A stretch of DNA of 64,000 nt. Origin: Russula earlei (taxonomy: Eukaryota > Basidiomycota > Agaricomycetes > Russulales > Russulaceae). A program made the position numbers and the translations under genes. The stretch spans positions 1 to 64,000 of the forward strand of contig JAGFNK010000010.1 in the NCBI GenBank assembly GCA_025769875.1, written 5' to 3'. Under the pieces are notes generated by a model, which was not told where the DNA came from, did no database searches, and was given only the letters and a program-made list of their open reading frames with translations. This document shows, piece by piece, positions 21,081-33,142 of the stretch; within the stretch, counting starts at the first letter, position 1; the number at the start of each line of letters is the position of its first letter.

Positions 21081-24044
21081 TTGCCGTTTTCAGCGCACTT
21101 GGCGGAGCTTGAATTCCACCCAAATCGGTGCAGAAACCCCCTCACACATGCGGGATGAATATCTCCCTCAAAACAGCTTCAATTCATATGAAATTTATTG
21201 TCCCTGAATCGCCTGAATGAGGGCTAGGCAGCCCCATTGTTTTCATGAGATTTGAGTGAGAATTGGTGGAGCTGGACTCAAGCCACCTCCACATGTGTAT
21301 TAGATGAATTACAACTCAAAATCATGGTCTATATCTATTATTTTTCCCTCATGTTGTACCCATGGGCTGTCTTGAGGCAGCCCCATAGTGTTTTTGACTC
21401 AAGTGTTGTGGTGTGCAACGTTGTTTTCAGTGCAATTGGAGTCGCGGCCAGCCACTCATCACCCCTCTCGCCTCTCGATTCTGACCATCCTTCTTGTTTT
21501 TCACAGACAGAGAGGAGTGGGTTGCAAAGAGGGGTCCTATTCTGAACTCTTTCTACTACAGAGTAGCTAGGGTGTTTTTATATACAGGAGAGAGGTACTA
21601 GAGATGAATGGCATGAAAGTGAATCAAGACTGGTTGAGACGGTCGAGGCGGTCGTGAAAGGCTTGAGACGCGAACGCGTCTAGTGTGCTGAGGCGTGCAT
21701 GGGCGCGTGATCAGTGGCGAGGGCTGGGCGATACGATCGAGGTCTTGATGTCGCACACAAGATGGCTTGTGTTGTGTGGTCGGTGGACTGCCTGGAACGA
21801 GAGGGAGGTGGCAAGGGATGAAAGGGAGCTGAGGTGTCAGTCTCATGTCGTGTCGTGTCGCGTTTTCGCATGTGATCTCGAGGCCAGCCATAATCTTCCT
21901 TACACCTCCCGGGGGCTTGAAACTTTGACCGTCCTCGGTCAAGCGTCTGAATGCGAGTGTTTTGAGCCTTTCACGTCTGAATTGAGGCGGCGGTCGCGGC
22001 TGCTTGTGCTGCGGAAGACGCGAAGGCGGCGATCGGCGATGGCGATGACGGAAGAGGTGAGGGCGATGGGAAACGGAGGCGATGGAGACGAGGGCGGCGG
22101 TGACGAGATGGCGGCTGCATGATGGTGGTGTTGTCTTGTGGCGGTGGTGGCGTGGTCGTCTCCATTGCAGGTGGTGGCAGCAGGCATGGACGAGGAGCAA
22201 AGGCGTAGGCGGTGAGCGTGAGTTCGTAGATAGAGACGTAGGTGGCGAGGACTCGAGAAAGAGGATGCGTGGGGCGGCTTGCGCGGGGGTGGGATCTGTC
22301 ATCTTGCGGCGGCGGCGGTGGGGTCGTCTCCACTGCAGGTGTCGGCAGCAGACGTGGGCAAGAGCGCGCGAACGGATGGGGAGGCGATGTGGGAGGCGGC
22401 GTGCGGTGTGCTGTTGGCGTCAGCGACTGCTTCTCCTGTGGCGGCGGCTTCTGCTCCTGTTGTGGCGTGTCGTGGCTAAGTTCGTGGCTGAGGCCTTCTT
22501 GGTCTTCTGGGGTGGTGCTGGTGGCGAGGGGTTGCGACGGTGCGGCGGTGCTGGTGTCACGCGAAACTACTAAAGCGGCGGCTGAGACTGAGAAGACTGA
22601 GGCTGAGACTGAGAAGACTGAGGCTGAGACTGAGAAGACTGAGGCTGAGACTGAGAAGACTGAGGCTGAGACTGAGAAGGTGGCGGTGGACTGAGCTGGT
22701 GCGACGGTGGAGGCGGACGGGGCGGAGGCGACGACTGAGGGCGACGCAGGGGCGATGGCGGCGGAGGCTGACAAGGGCGTGGCGGTGGTGGCTTGTGAGA
22801 CGGTGGTGGAGACGGCGGCGTGTGGCGCTAAGACGTCGGTGGCTGAGGCTGAGGCTACAGTTGGCAGCTGACAAGACTAAGGCGGCTGGCAAGGCTAAGA
22901 GTGCAGTGGCGGCGGTTCACTGATCTGAAGCTGGGGCGACGGAGACGGCTGGCAAAACTAGGGGCGCGGTGGCGGCGGCTGAGACTGAGAAGGCTGAGGT
23001 TGAGGGCAGGGTGGAGACGGCGGCGGCTGGCGATGCTGGTGCTATGACGGACTGGGCTGAACTGACGAGTACGGGCGAGGCTAAGACAGAGACTGATGCG
23101 AAGTCGGCGGCTGGCACGACTGAGGCTACTGTGGCAACAGACGAGGCGACGGATGAGACTGAGGGCGACGAGACGACTGAGGGCGCGGGAGCGGATGAGA
23201 TGAAGGTGGGGGTGGCAGACGAGGCTGCGAGGGCTGAAGTGGCGGGCGGCGCTAAAACATCGGTGGGCGAGGTTGAGATGGTGGTTGTGCATGGAGCTGA
23301 GACAGTGGCCATAGCAGGCGACACTGAGGGCGCAGGAGCTGGTTGGGCTAAGACAGGGACAGTGGCGATAGGCGATGTCACGGCTGAGGCTACGGCGGCG
23401 GGGACAGACGAGGTGGCAACGATGGCGAATGCGGGCAATGCTGGGACGGCGAGGGCAGGTGGAGCTGAGGCGATGATGGCTGGCAAGTCGAGGATGGCGG
23501 TGGTGAACAAGGTGATGGGAACTGGTGGACGAGGTGGGAACCGCAGGGACGATGGGCAAGGCAGGCGAGGCGGAGGCGATGGTGCATGATGGGGACGGAG
23601 GCTGGAGTGGGCATGGGCGCAGGGTATGTGTATGGTCAGGTCAGAATGGAGAGGTAAGAGGGGCAATGAGTGGCTGGCCGTCACTCCAATCACACTGAAA
23701 ACAATGTTGCACACCACAACACTTGAGTCAAAAACACTATGGGGCTGCCTCAAGACAGCCCATGGGTACAACATGAGGGAAAAATAATAGATATAGACCA
23801 TGATTTTGGGTTGTAATTCATCTAATACACATGTGGAGGTGGCTTGAGTCCAGCTCCACCAATTCTCACTCAAATCTCATGAAAACAATGGGGCTGCCTA
23901 GCCCTCATTCAGGCAATTCAGGGACAATAAATTTCATATGAATTGAAGCTGTTTTGAGGGAGATATTCATCCCGCATGTTTGAGGGGGTTTCTGCGCCGA
24001 TTTGGGTGGAATTCAAGCTCCACCAAGTGCGCTGAAAACGGCAA
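21081..24044. mobile_element. Long-TIR element with GC-rich interior, no recognisable transposase
   Basis: Terminal inverted repeats of about 405 bp (21081-21485 and 23637-24044) start TTGCCGTTTTCAGCGCACTT and are flanked by TA (21079-21080 and 24045-24046). The 2.15 kb interior is GC-rich with strong purine (G) bias on the plus strand and many GGCG and GACTGAG repeats. Open frames on both strands (for example minus 22774-21971 and plus 22969-23589) have Ala/Ser/Pro or Ala/Glu/Thr-rich low-complexity products that I do not believe without other evidence. Probably a non-autonomous TA-target element that has taken up GC-rich repeat DNA. Confidence 0.75.
22580..22680 (+). repeat. 21-bp tandem repeat, about five copies
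   Basis: Unit GAGACTGAGAAGACTGAGGCT repeated about five times in the interior of the long-TIR element. Because 21 is divisible by three, all frames through it stay open, which explains the repetitive Ala/Ser/Val or Glu/Thr ORFs here. Confidence 0.9.
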
Positions 24045-24046
24045 TA

Positions 24047-24190
24047 AAAAGTAAGAACCACCCTTGTAACGCTTCAATAAAGATCAAATAAACCTTTTTC
24101 TTAACTAAAGTGCCTCGAGAATACGCCTTAGAAGAAGACGAAGAAGAAGACGCTATCACTAGACACGTCTTAAGTCTAAATCACTATTGA
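24047..24190 (+). other. ORF1 remnant to the right of the long-TIR element
   Basis: Continuation of ORF1 of element 2. It contains an acidic run (EYALEEDEEEDAITRHV, about 24118-24168) in a different frame from the downstream part, with TGA at 24188-24190, so at least one frameshift lies here. Confidence 0.4.
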
Positions 24191-25618
24191 ACCTGGACCT
24201 CCACTGCATTTCCTGTTAACACCTTAACAAACCTACACGACGTACCAGAAATTGAACCACCTCACGAGGACTTCCCCCACCTTATTGTTAAAGAGTTCCT
24301 TGGAGTCTTGCCTTTTGGACAGCTCTTAAGCCACAACGAACACGCACTATACCTTGAAACCCTTAGTCGACTTCTACCACCAGCACGACAACAACTATTA
24401 TATTGGCACCTTGCTCAAGCAAAGAACATCCAAGGACAGCCAGTTGACTACCAATCCTTACGCACCAGTGAATTAAACCTCTGGACCAGAGTCATTCAAC
24501 CATGCCACCACATCATTATCCACTCCTTGAGAACAGGATACCGCTTATTCTACTTAGCTTGGACATACATCAGCTACTATCATCTCACCATCCAGTTCTA
24601 CCACCTATGCCTCAACAGAATACAAAGGGAAAACCAATCTTACGTCCAACTTGCTGTTGTACCAGGAATACACAACACCTTTGATTGGGAAACTAACTCT
24701 TGGCTATACAACGCAGACTACAATCAACCTTGGGCAATTACCAGTCCAGACGCCTCATATACTGGTCCCCCTGCGTACTATTCTGTCCCAGCAATCCTAG
24801 AAGCCTCGAGTCTTGCCCCTCAACCCCTCACACCGATTCAAACCACTGTCCCAACTAGCCAGGAATGTTGGTCTGCCAGCACAGAAGATACCGAGTCAAA
24901 TCCCTGGACAGCAAGGTGTAACTGCAAAACAGAGTATTGCATGTGCAACTTTCGACCAGACACACCTCCTACTCCTGATGGAATTACCCTGTGGACGCCA
25001 GGCGATTACCACCTCCCCATTCGATAAATCTGGCTCCTCGACACAGGAGACACGTGTCATCCCAACGACCCCCAGAGAGAGAAACAGTTCCCAACACGAG
25101 AGGATTTCTTGTAGAAAGACCACTACCTCCTACCCCTCCTGACGCTTACTTACCCTTGTTTACCAATCGCATTCCTACCCCTGTGATACCTATCCAACCC
25201 TTTGCATCACCCCTTGTTGAATCCCCTGACAGTGCCGATCTTAGGAACACTGATTTACACTGCTATTTACCAGAACAATCCTTCTTAGCATTGAACTTAC
25301 CTACGCGTTCAAGGAGAGAGCTAATTGAATTCAAGAGTTATTGTACCCAAGCTTGGCATCAACGACTGACACACTTCATAGTTTACAAACATCCTATCAA
25401 GGAAATAAGCGACTTTGCCATCTCTCCAGCAGAGTTTCGAAGGATATCTGTGGAAAACCCGAGTAGTCCTAACACAAAGCAGCATCACTGAGGAATACTC
25501 CCGAATCCAGTTAAGGAAACATCAAGGAAGACCCGACTCCATTCGACTGAAACCAGCCTATACCATAGCATATCCTTGGAATAATGGCCATTGGACCATA
25601 AACGTCGTCTAAAAACTT

Positions 25619-27128
25619 ATGAGCTCTAGAAGAGATATCACTGACGACGAAGAAAACTTGATCCCACTCTTATTTGAAAACCTCAGCTACGATACTGTAG
25701 ACCACTGTTATCGAGGAAGATTTGCAGGATTATCTATTATCAACCGAGGAAATCTTTCAGATTCTTGGTTTTACGAAGACGATAACGACGAAGTCACTAC
25801 CGCCCAACTTAAAGCAGCAGCCCCAGGAGCAGAAAACGTCCAAGAATTCAACCCATACAATTTCACAGGTCTCTTCCTAGATAAACCAGTCAAGTGGAGC
25901 CGTTCTAGAAGATATTGGGTTTACTACAACAACAAGGAAGTCGACTTTACCGCTAGAGCAACACAAGAAGTTACCGCTGTTCTAGGCACTGCACCAAGCA
26001 TTCGAAGTGCTACTCCAGGACCCTCTACCCGACGAAATACTCAACAACCCACTCCACATACAGTTAGCAACGTACCACAGACAATCCCTCGAACACTCAC
26101 TCCAACTAGAATCCAGTTACAAGGTCCAGCTCCACCTATTGTTACGACTGCAACAACTCAGAATCCTACCATGTCAAGCAATCCACGTCTTGTCAGGACT
26201 GCCCCAGAACCCTTTGATGGAAAAGCCGACAATGCAGAAGCCTTTTGGGCAGCCTTGGCCAATTACTACTACATCAATGGTGACTCTTTTACAGACGAAA
26301 GCAAGAAAGTTGCCGCGGCACTAACCCACTTTAAAGTAGGAACACCCTGCTGGAGCATGGGCTAGAGAACAAACTACTAAAGCCATGGCTCGTACTATAG
26401 CCGACTATGGATCATGGGACGATTTCAAGAAAGCCTTTGCCGATCACTTTATCCCTGCAGAAGCAGAATTAGCCTCCGCTAACACCATGCACACCTATTA
26501 TCAAGGGAAACTACCATTTAATGAATGGTATCAGAAATGGTCGCACCACGCATCACGAGCTACCACCGACGAAAGAACAAAGATGTACGCATTCAGGAAG
26601 AACATTAACCCGGCCCTACATCAGAAAATACTAGGGATCACGCCGACACCAACTACACTTGCAGCCCTTGTCAAAGCAGCAAGAGAATTTGACAACCTTT
26701 TCCACCTATACAACTCCACTGCTTTTCGAGGAGGACGCTCTGTGCGTACTCGAGGATTAAACACTCAAGGATCAGACAATCCCTTGGAAATTAACTTGTA
26801 TCAAGGAGAACCTAACGAACGACCTTGGGAATCCAGAAGTGAAAGAAAACCTCTCACAGATGCAGAGAAAGAATTTCGACGCAAGAACAACCTCTGTTAT
26901 TATTGTGGAAAGAAGAACCATATGGCAAATCAATGTAGAGCAAAGAAAGCAGCCCAAGGACGCCAACGACAAGGATCTCGCCCCCAAACAGTCAGAGCTA
27001 CAACCATCCAAGATGAAAACATCGAACCTGCACAAGAAGAACCTATTCCTGTTGCATCATTGACAACTTGGAGAGAAACACTTGCGGACTCGATCCTCCG
27101 CCCAAGATCTGCTCCTATGGATTTTTAA
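25619..27128 (+). pseudogene. gag of element 2 (one-base frameshift)
   Basis: ATG at 25619, seven bases after the ORF1 stop. The N-terminal domain is MSSRRDITDDEENLIPLLFE and following, with a Pro/Thr linker from about 25990. The retrotransposon gag capsid domain starts near 26200 (PEPFDGKADNAEAFWAALAN). At 26346-26352 one extra base (CCCTGCTGG against CCTGCCAG in element 3) shifts the frame, which resumes at 26385 and runs to 27128. CCHC knuckle CYYCGKKNHMANQC near 26896-26937. Gag would form the particle that packages the element RNA. Confidence 0.88.
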
Positions 27129-27136
27129 TTGGACCC

Positions 27137-30100
27137 CCTTCTGCACCGAGAAGGGACACGGTCCAAATCAGTACGATACAAAGAGAAATCAATTACCCCA
27201 AAGTTTTTACCAAGAATATTCGCTCCCCATCCATTGCCTTAAAAGTTACTCTTGTGGGGAAGACAAGTGGCAAAGAAATCGGTGCAAGAGCCCTGCTTGA
27301 CAGTGGAGCAGAAGGAATGATAATCCATGAACGATTTGCACAAAGATATCACCTGCACCTTCGAACTATGACCAAACCCTTGCCAGCACAAAATGTAGAT
27401 GGAACACAAAATGCCAATGGACTAATACGTTTTAGCACCATCCAAAGACTTCGCATTCAAGTGCACACAGGTGCCACTCATGACGAACAAGCAGAATTTC
27501 CTTGTCACTAACATTGGAGATCATGACATTATCTTAGGAACAGATTGGCTACGACACCACAACCCAGATATTGATTGGGAAAATGATACAATCACACTGA
27601 GGAACTGCCCCCGAACTTGCCTTACCACACACCCAAGCATAACCATTGCATCTGCATCTGGAACGCAGAATTACCAAATACAAGCGCTTACTTTCCCTGA
27701 AGAAGAAGAACCCGAGTTTACGGACGTTGCTGCACTGATCTTCCCAGATACTGAAGGACCATTGAACCCATGTGTTGACGAACAAATCCACAACGCATTT
27801 AGCCCAATAACAATCAGCATAAGAGCCAAATCAACCACAGCTACCAAGCTAGCCAATGCAGAAACACCCCCTAAGACATTAGACGAACTTATCCCTGCCC
27901 AATTCTTGAAATGGCGAAAGGTTTTCGATGAACAAGCTTCCCAATGCCTTCCTGCTCATCAACCATGGGACCATGCAATCAATCTAAAACCAGGGATCAC
28001 CCGACGCGATTCTGGCATTTACCAACTTACTCCCAAGGAACTACAAGCCCTAAAGGAATACTTAAACGAACATTTGAAAAGAGGCACAATCTGACCATCA
28101 AAAGCAGCTATTGCCAGCCCATTCTTCTTTGTAGAAAAGAAAGGAGGTGTCATGAACCATTCTCTGGAGAGGGCCCTTGAAGGACCCTTCCTTATAGGAG
28201 GAAACTTAGCCTCTATGGTGTCACCCTGTTCACACAAGCAAAAGGGGTGAGTAGAGGTGTCCACAATATCACGCGCGCATTGTTGCGCGAGCGATTCTCG
28301 GCACAATCGACATACAGCAAGCCCCACTTAAAGGCAACCCTTCTAGCAACAAAAGACAGCATTAGGGCCTTTCTAAGGACCCTTTGGAATGACCCTAGGA
28401 ACTCTACAATAGGTACTAACCTAGTATCAAAGGCCCTACAACGCGTTATTAGACCAACTCTAATAACTATAGAACGAACTATAAGGCAACACTAAGGACC
28501 TTAATAGAAGTATTAGGGTCGACTCTAAGGACCCTAATAGAACTATATAAGGGCCTTATAAGATAACACTATTCCCTAACCAAACTACAAGTCCTCAAAT
28601 GACCGGCCCTAAACTAACTAACAGGAAATGAATCAGGTGCTTGCACGTGCACTAAAGCAGTGACCACATGGACAATGGAAGCTCTTACTCATCAAGAGAA
28701 GCTTCTTACTCAGCAGCTTACTGAGCATGACTGAGCATGCTCAGTAAGCGTCCTCTGACTTCTTACTCATCACTCTATGGTGCTTGATAACAAGGTTATG
28801 ACTTGTTCCCTATTTAGCAGTTCTCTTGTAGTATATAAGCGCTCAATAAAGTAACGGACAGTCCTCAGACTGTCCATTTGTTTACGGCACTCTCCATTCC
28901 TGGGATACTCCCTTAAGGACCATCCCCTTGTGACTATCCTGGCCTCTTCCCTGCGTGATTGTTCTACTCTCACAGTAACAATACCTCTCTGGTATTTGTT
29001 GCTCCTCTGGGTTCTGCTCCTTGCCCACGCGGTCTTGGACGTCTATTGACTCGTCTTCGAGCTTATCCCTCGCTCTTGAACTGGATAGTTCAACAGTGAG
29101 TCTTGACAGGAGGAAATCTACGACCAGTACAAGACTACAGAGCCCTGAATACAGCAACTGTCAAAGACGCGTATCCACTACCCTTGATTCCTGAATTAAT
29201 TGACAAACTCCAAGGAGCCCAATATTTTACCAAGTTTGACGTACGATGGGGATACAACAATATTCGCCTAAGAGAGGGCGATGAACACCTCGCGGCATTC
29301 AAGACACCATTAGGACTCTTCGAACCACTGATAATGACATTTGGTCTCTGTAATGCCCCGGCCACTTTCCAACGTTTTATGAACACCATCCTAGCAAAAT
29401 ACATTGCCATTGAATGAGTGGTGGTTTATCTAGATGATATACTAATCATGGTGCAAACTTTGAACAAACTAGACGACTGGACACATAAGGTCCTAAACAC
29501 ACTCCAAGACCACGACTTATACTTGAAACCAGAGAAATGTGCTTTCTGACAAACCTCTATTAGTTACCTAGGCATCAATATCTCCCAAGGACGAATATCC
29601 ATGGACCAAGACAAGTTAATAGGCATTACAAAATGGCCTACTCCGACCAATGTTACAGAAGTACAAGCATTTTTAGGATTCTGCAACTTCTATCGACAAT
29701 TTATCCACCAATACTCTTGAATAGCACAGCCCTTGTTTAACTTAACAAAGAAAGAAAACCCCTTCAAGTGGGAAAACAATGAAGAACAAGCATTTCAGAA
29801 ACTAATCCAAGCATTCACAACGGCCCCAATCCTCATGTTACCTGACCATACGAAACCCTTTCGACTCATCTGCGATGCAAGTGACTTTGCAGTCAGTGCA
29901 ATCTTGAAACAACCCGATGAATTTAATAGATATCACCCAGTAGCCTATTTCTCAAAATCCTTGGACCCCGCACAACGAAATTACATGATCTACGATAAAG
30001 AACTCCTTGCTATCGTTTTATCCCTCTGGCACTTCCGACACTACCTTGAAGGCGCTACACACCCCATTGATCTATGGACAGACCACAATACTTCATGACA

Positions 30101-31823
30101 AAACAGAAACTCATGAGACAACAAGCCCGATGGGCACTCCTCCTCAGCAATTTCGACTTCACCATCACCCACCACCCAGGAACTATGAACAAAGCAGACG
30201 GTCTGTCCAGGCGGCCAGACTTTAAAGAGGGGATACAAAACGAAAATGATGGAAAGGTGCTCCTAGATGACAAATTTTTTAAAATTAGAGCAACACGCAC
30301 CTCTGCTACAGAACCAATCGGCGACCAAGAACTTCGACAACAACTACGATCTAGCAAAGACTATGACCCAGAAGTATCTAATGCATTAGCAATCATTATA
30401 AAGAATGGACCAAGGCGACTATCCAAAGGCTTACAGGACTGGAACCTCGAAGATGGACTAATATTATTCAAAGGAAAAGTCTATATCCCAAACAACGACA
30501 CCCTAAGAAAGAAAATTCTGAAACTACACCACGACTCCCTTGCCACTGGGCATCCTGGCCAATGGAAAACTTATGAACTAATCAGCCGAAACTATTGGTG
30601 GCCAGGAATGCTAACCTATGTCAAAAGTTATGTAGATGGTTGCGCAATTTGCCAGAGTACAAAAAACTGTCCAAAGACAGAAACACCCCTTGTACCAATA
30701 ACACCAGCTGGAGAAGTATGGAAAAGTATTACCATGGACTTTATCATGGACCTACCTATTTCACAAGGCTTCGACAGCCTCCTAGTCATGGTAGATCGAT
30801 TCAGTAAAGCAATAATCATTACCCCTTGCCACAAGACAATCACGGCAGACAAAACAGCGACACTAATCATGAACAATGTCTGGAGAAGAATAGGGCTCCC
30901 AACACAAATAATATCGGACAGAGGCCCTCAATTCGCAGCAAAAGTTACTCAAGAACTATGGAGGAAGTTAAATGTCAAAGTATCATTAAGCACAGCATAT
31001 CACCCACAGACAGACAGAGAAACAGAACGAGTTAACCAAGAACTAGAACAATACCTATGAATATTTTGCAACCATCAAGCATACAATTGGGCAGAACTAA
31101 TTCCCTTTATGGAGTTTGCACATAATGCCAGACAACACAGTGCTACGAACAAACCCCCTTTTGAGGTCTGGTATGGCTTTAACCCAACATTCGCTCTGCC
31201 CCTTGTCCTTTACATCAAAGTTCCCTTCAATCCAAGAAAGACTATCAAGACTAAACCAACTCAGAGAAGAAGTAGCTGCCTCCCTGAACCGAGCAACAGA
31301 AATCATGAAGCAATCAGGACCCCAATCCTCCACATTTCGTTTTAAAGAAGGAGATCAAGTATGGCTGGAAGCCACGAACCTACGAACCACTCACCCAAAA
31401 GCAAAACTAGCCCCTCAACACTACAGACCATTCAAAGTCACCACTGCCTATCCAGTAAATGTTCACCTCAGACTACCAAAGTCTTGGAAAATACACCCAG
31501 TTTTTCACCACTCCCTGATCAAACCTTATAAAGAAACCGCTGCCCACGGCCCTAACTTCTCAAAACCACCACCGGTACTAATCGAAGGAGAAGAGCAATA
31601 TGAAGTGGAACAGATCTTAAACTCTTGACTCTCCCCGAACCGCAAAGGGATCCAATACCTAGTCAAATGGAAAGGGTACACTGCTGCAGAAAATACTTGG
31701 GAACCAGCCTCTAACCTATTAAGAGCGCAATCACTTGTCAAAGACTTCCATCAGAAATATCCAAAAGCGCTTAAAACGATTCCCACCAGGAGTAACCCCC
31801 TAAACCAACAACTCTCATCATGA
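27137..31823 (+). pseudogene. pol of element 2: PR, RT, RNase H, IN, chromodomain
   Basis: Protease motif ALLDSGAEGMII with the catalytic Asp at about 27299-27301; a one-base insertion near 27500 shifts the frame. RT starts near 27870 and is interrupted at 28148-29108 by LTR A; VVVYLDDIL lies near 29421-29445. RNase H: CDASDFAVS near 29872, DKELLAIV near 29995, LWTDHNT near 30072 with a frameshift just after. Integrase: HHDSLATGHPGQW and CAICQSTKNC (30527-30670), first Asp in TMDFIMDLP near 30733, second in IISDRGPQF near 30911, Glu in ETERVNQELEQYL near 31018. A frameshift is near 31205; the chromodomain is near 31590-31770. TGA stops at 28092, 29415, 29547, 29718, 31058 and 31626. Confidence 0.9.
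28148..29108 (+). mobile_element. Solo LTR A in the RT domain of element 2
   Basis: 961 bp, TGTCATGAACC...GTCTTGACA, flanked by GGAGG (28143-28147 and 29109-29113). Removal joins FFFVEKKGG to [12 protein letters not shown]. It keeps many CpG sites, closely resembles the copy at 56218-57178, and contains TATATAAG (28832) and the R hairpin GGACAGTCCTCAGACTGTCC (28857-28876). Confidence 0.95.
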
Positions 31824-32047
31824 CCTCGGTTGATGACTACCTTTATCCTTGTTACCAACGAACTTTTCAAAGAACCCCTGCGATCACATGCACTAATCAA
31901 CCACAGCCATCCCCAAAACAATTCATAGAACAAGAAAGAATTCCCCACGAACAAACAGACTTCGACTTTTATATGCAAACTACTCCACCTTCCAAAGAAA
32001 CAAGTCCCTACCGTTGCAGGAGCAACAAGTCTATAAAGAGGGGATGA
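31820..32047 (+). CDS. Small ORF between pol and the 3' LTR of element 2
   Basis: ATG at 31820 overlaps the pol stop (ATGA). It encodes 75 residues, MTSVDDYLYPCYQRTFQRTP and onwards, and ends just before the LTR. Element 3 has a recognisable counterpart starting at 53148 (MTSINNYLHPCYQRTFQRTP) that ends early. Element 1 has no equivalent: its pol runs straight to the purine tract. Function unknown; it could be a C-terminal extension or a small accessory protein. Confidence 0.45.
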   Translation: MTSVDDYLYPCYQRTFQRTPAITCTNQPQPSPKQFIEQERIPHEQTDFDFYMQTTPPSKETSPYRCRSNKSIKRG

Positions 32048-32048
32048 A
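32035..32048 (+). promoter_or_regulatory. Polypurine tract of element 2
   Basis: AAAGAGGGGATGAA directly before the 3' LTR. The same string precedes the 3' LTRs of element 1 (18780-18793) and element 3 (53368-53381). It is the expected plus-strand primer site. Confidence 0.8.
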
Positions 32049-32878
32049 TGTTACGAACCAAGGCCAGGTCCTGACCGTAGATGGTCCTATTTCACTCAAG
32101 AGAGACCTCTCTCATTTTGCATTACCAACTCCCTTCCGTTTTCTGGGCTATCCCTCCTGCAGTGCAAGATATCGCTATTGCAAAGGCACTATAACACGAC
32201 CAGGCACCCATTTCCTAATCGGGTAATCATCGCGTGGCAGCCACATGGCCACCCAGCCACCAAGGACCCGAAACAGTGGCACAAACTCTTAGAAACTGTT
32301 GCATAAATCATCTGACGTCATCAAGGCTCCAATGACATCATAGCTGACTGAGCGACTCCACAGTGACCTCATAGGCTCACTAAGCACTCCACAGTGACAT
32401 CATAATGATGTCATCGCTCCACAATGATCAGTAATGCGCTCAGTAAGCCTGAAACTTGACACAAGCAAGTTTATGCCTCTGTAGTCCTATTGGATGGTAC
32501 CGAAGAGTCTAGAATAGTCCCAGGTCTTTGTAATCGACCCTGTACACTGTATATAAGCCCCAATGAAGCATGGCAGTCGTCAGACTGTCCATTTGTGATA
32601 CTCTCATCTTCCTGGGTACTCCCCTGCGACTGCTCAGTTTAAAGATTCCCCTCGCCTCCAAGGTACTCTTCAACGACCGCCTTGTCTAAAGCCCCTTCGC
32701 TGCACTGGCCTCCAGTCTTTGCCTCTGCCTCTTGCAACACCTACCAGTCCCCTATCTGGTACCTCCTCATCGTTTGGCTCGTCCTCCTGTTCAACGCCGC
32801 CTTCGCCGCGTATCATCTGTTCCGACCTTTGCCCACCTGCTCCTGAGTCCTTAGTGATCAGCAGTACATGTCTTGACA
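32049..32878 (+). repeat. 3' LTR B of element 2
   Basis: 830 bp, TGTTACGAACC...GTCTTGACA, nearly identical to the 5' LTR at 19283-20111, followed by the target duplication ATCAG (32879-32883). Confidence 0.95.
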
Positions 32879-32883
32879 ATCAG

Positions 32884-33142
32884 GTGCTTTGCACGTGTAC
32901 TAAAGCGGTGAACATGTGGACAATAAAGGCTCTTACTCATCAATAGAAGCCTTCTTATTCAGCAGCTTACTGAGCATGACTGAGCATGCTCAGTAAGTGT
33001 ACTCCAACTTCTTACTCATCTGTCTATTGTGCTTGATAACAAGGTTATGACTTGTTCCCTATTTAGCAGTTCTCTTGTAGTAATAAGTGCTCAATAAAGT
33101 AATGGACAGTCTTCAGACTGTCCATTTGTTTATGGCACTCTC
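32884..33142 (+). repeat. 3' LTR A of element 1, part 2 of 3
   Basis: Continues the LTR A begun at 18794: GTGCTTTGCACGTGTACTAA, then the GAGCATGCTCAGTAAG block and the R region. Interrupted at 33143 by LTR C. Confidence 0.88.

Larger units (their letters stand above)
20158..25612 (+). pseudogene. ORF1 of element 2, unknown function, upstream of gag
   Basis: A long ORF between the primer-binding site and gag, split by the TIR element. The N-terminal part (20158-21080) has a Pro/Ser/Thr-rich start and then a conserved block ADFPLGRIAYIFNTSLF and VHDFLDRRLAFAYGYL. The second part (about 24191-25027) has GVLPFGQLLSHNE, a Cys cluster CNCKTEYCMC and a LWTPGD motif. A third part (24991-25491, then 25492-25612 after a frameshift) ends YPWNNGHWTI with TAA at 25610-25612, seven bases before the gag ATG. 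Conservation with element 1 in all parts argues for a real protein. No known domain recognised; an in-frame ATG start is not evident (GTG at 20158). Confidence 0.7.
19283..32878 (+). mobile_element. Element 2: full-length chromovirus with LTR B
   Basis: A complete Ty3/Gypsy element: 5' LTR (19283-20111), primer-binding site, ORF1, gag, pol with chromodomain, purine tract (32035-32048) and 3' LTR (32049-32878). It is flanked by ATCAG (19278-19282 and 32879-32883). The two LTRs differ at only about ten places by eye, mostly C/T or G/A transitions, so it inserted much later than element 1. It carries a 3 kb TIR element (21081-24044) and a solo LTR A (28148-29108). Several single-base frameshifts and TGA stops mean it is not autonomous now. 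Confidence 0.95.

Noticed and set aside
21971..23873. Long Ala/Ser/Pro- or Ala/Glu/Thr-rich ORFs on both strands inside the long-TIR element
   Set aside because: They arise from GC-rich low-complexity sequence and a 21-bp array that keeps all frames open; one starts inside the TIR. No domain or codon signal supports them.
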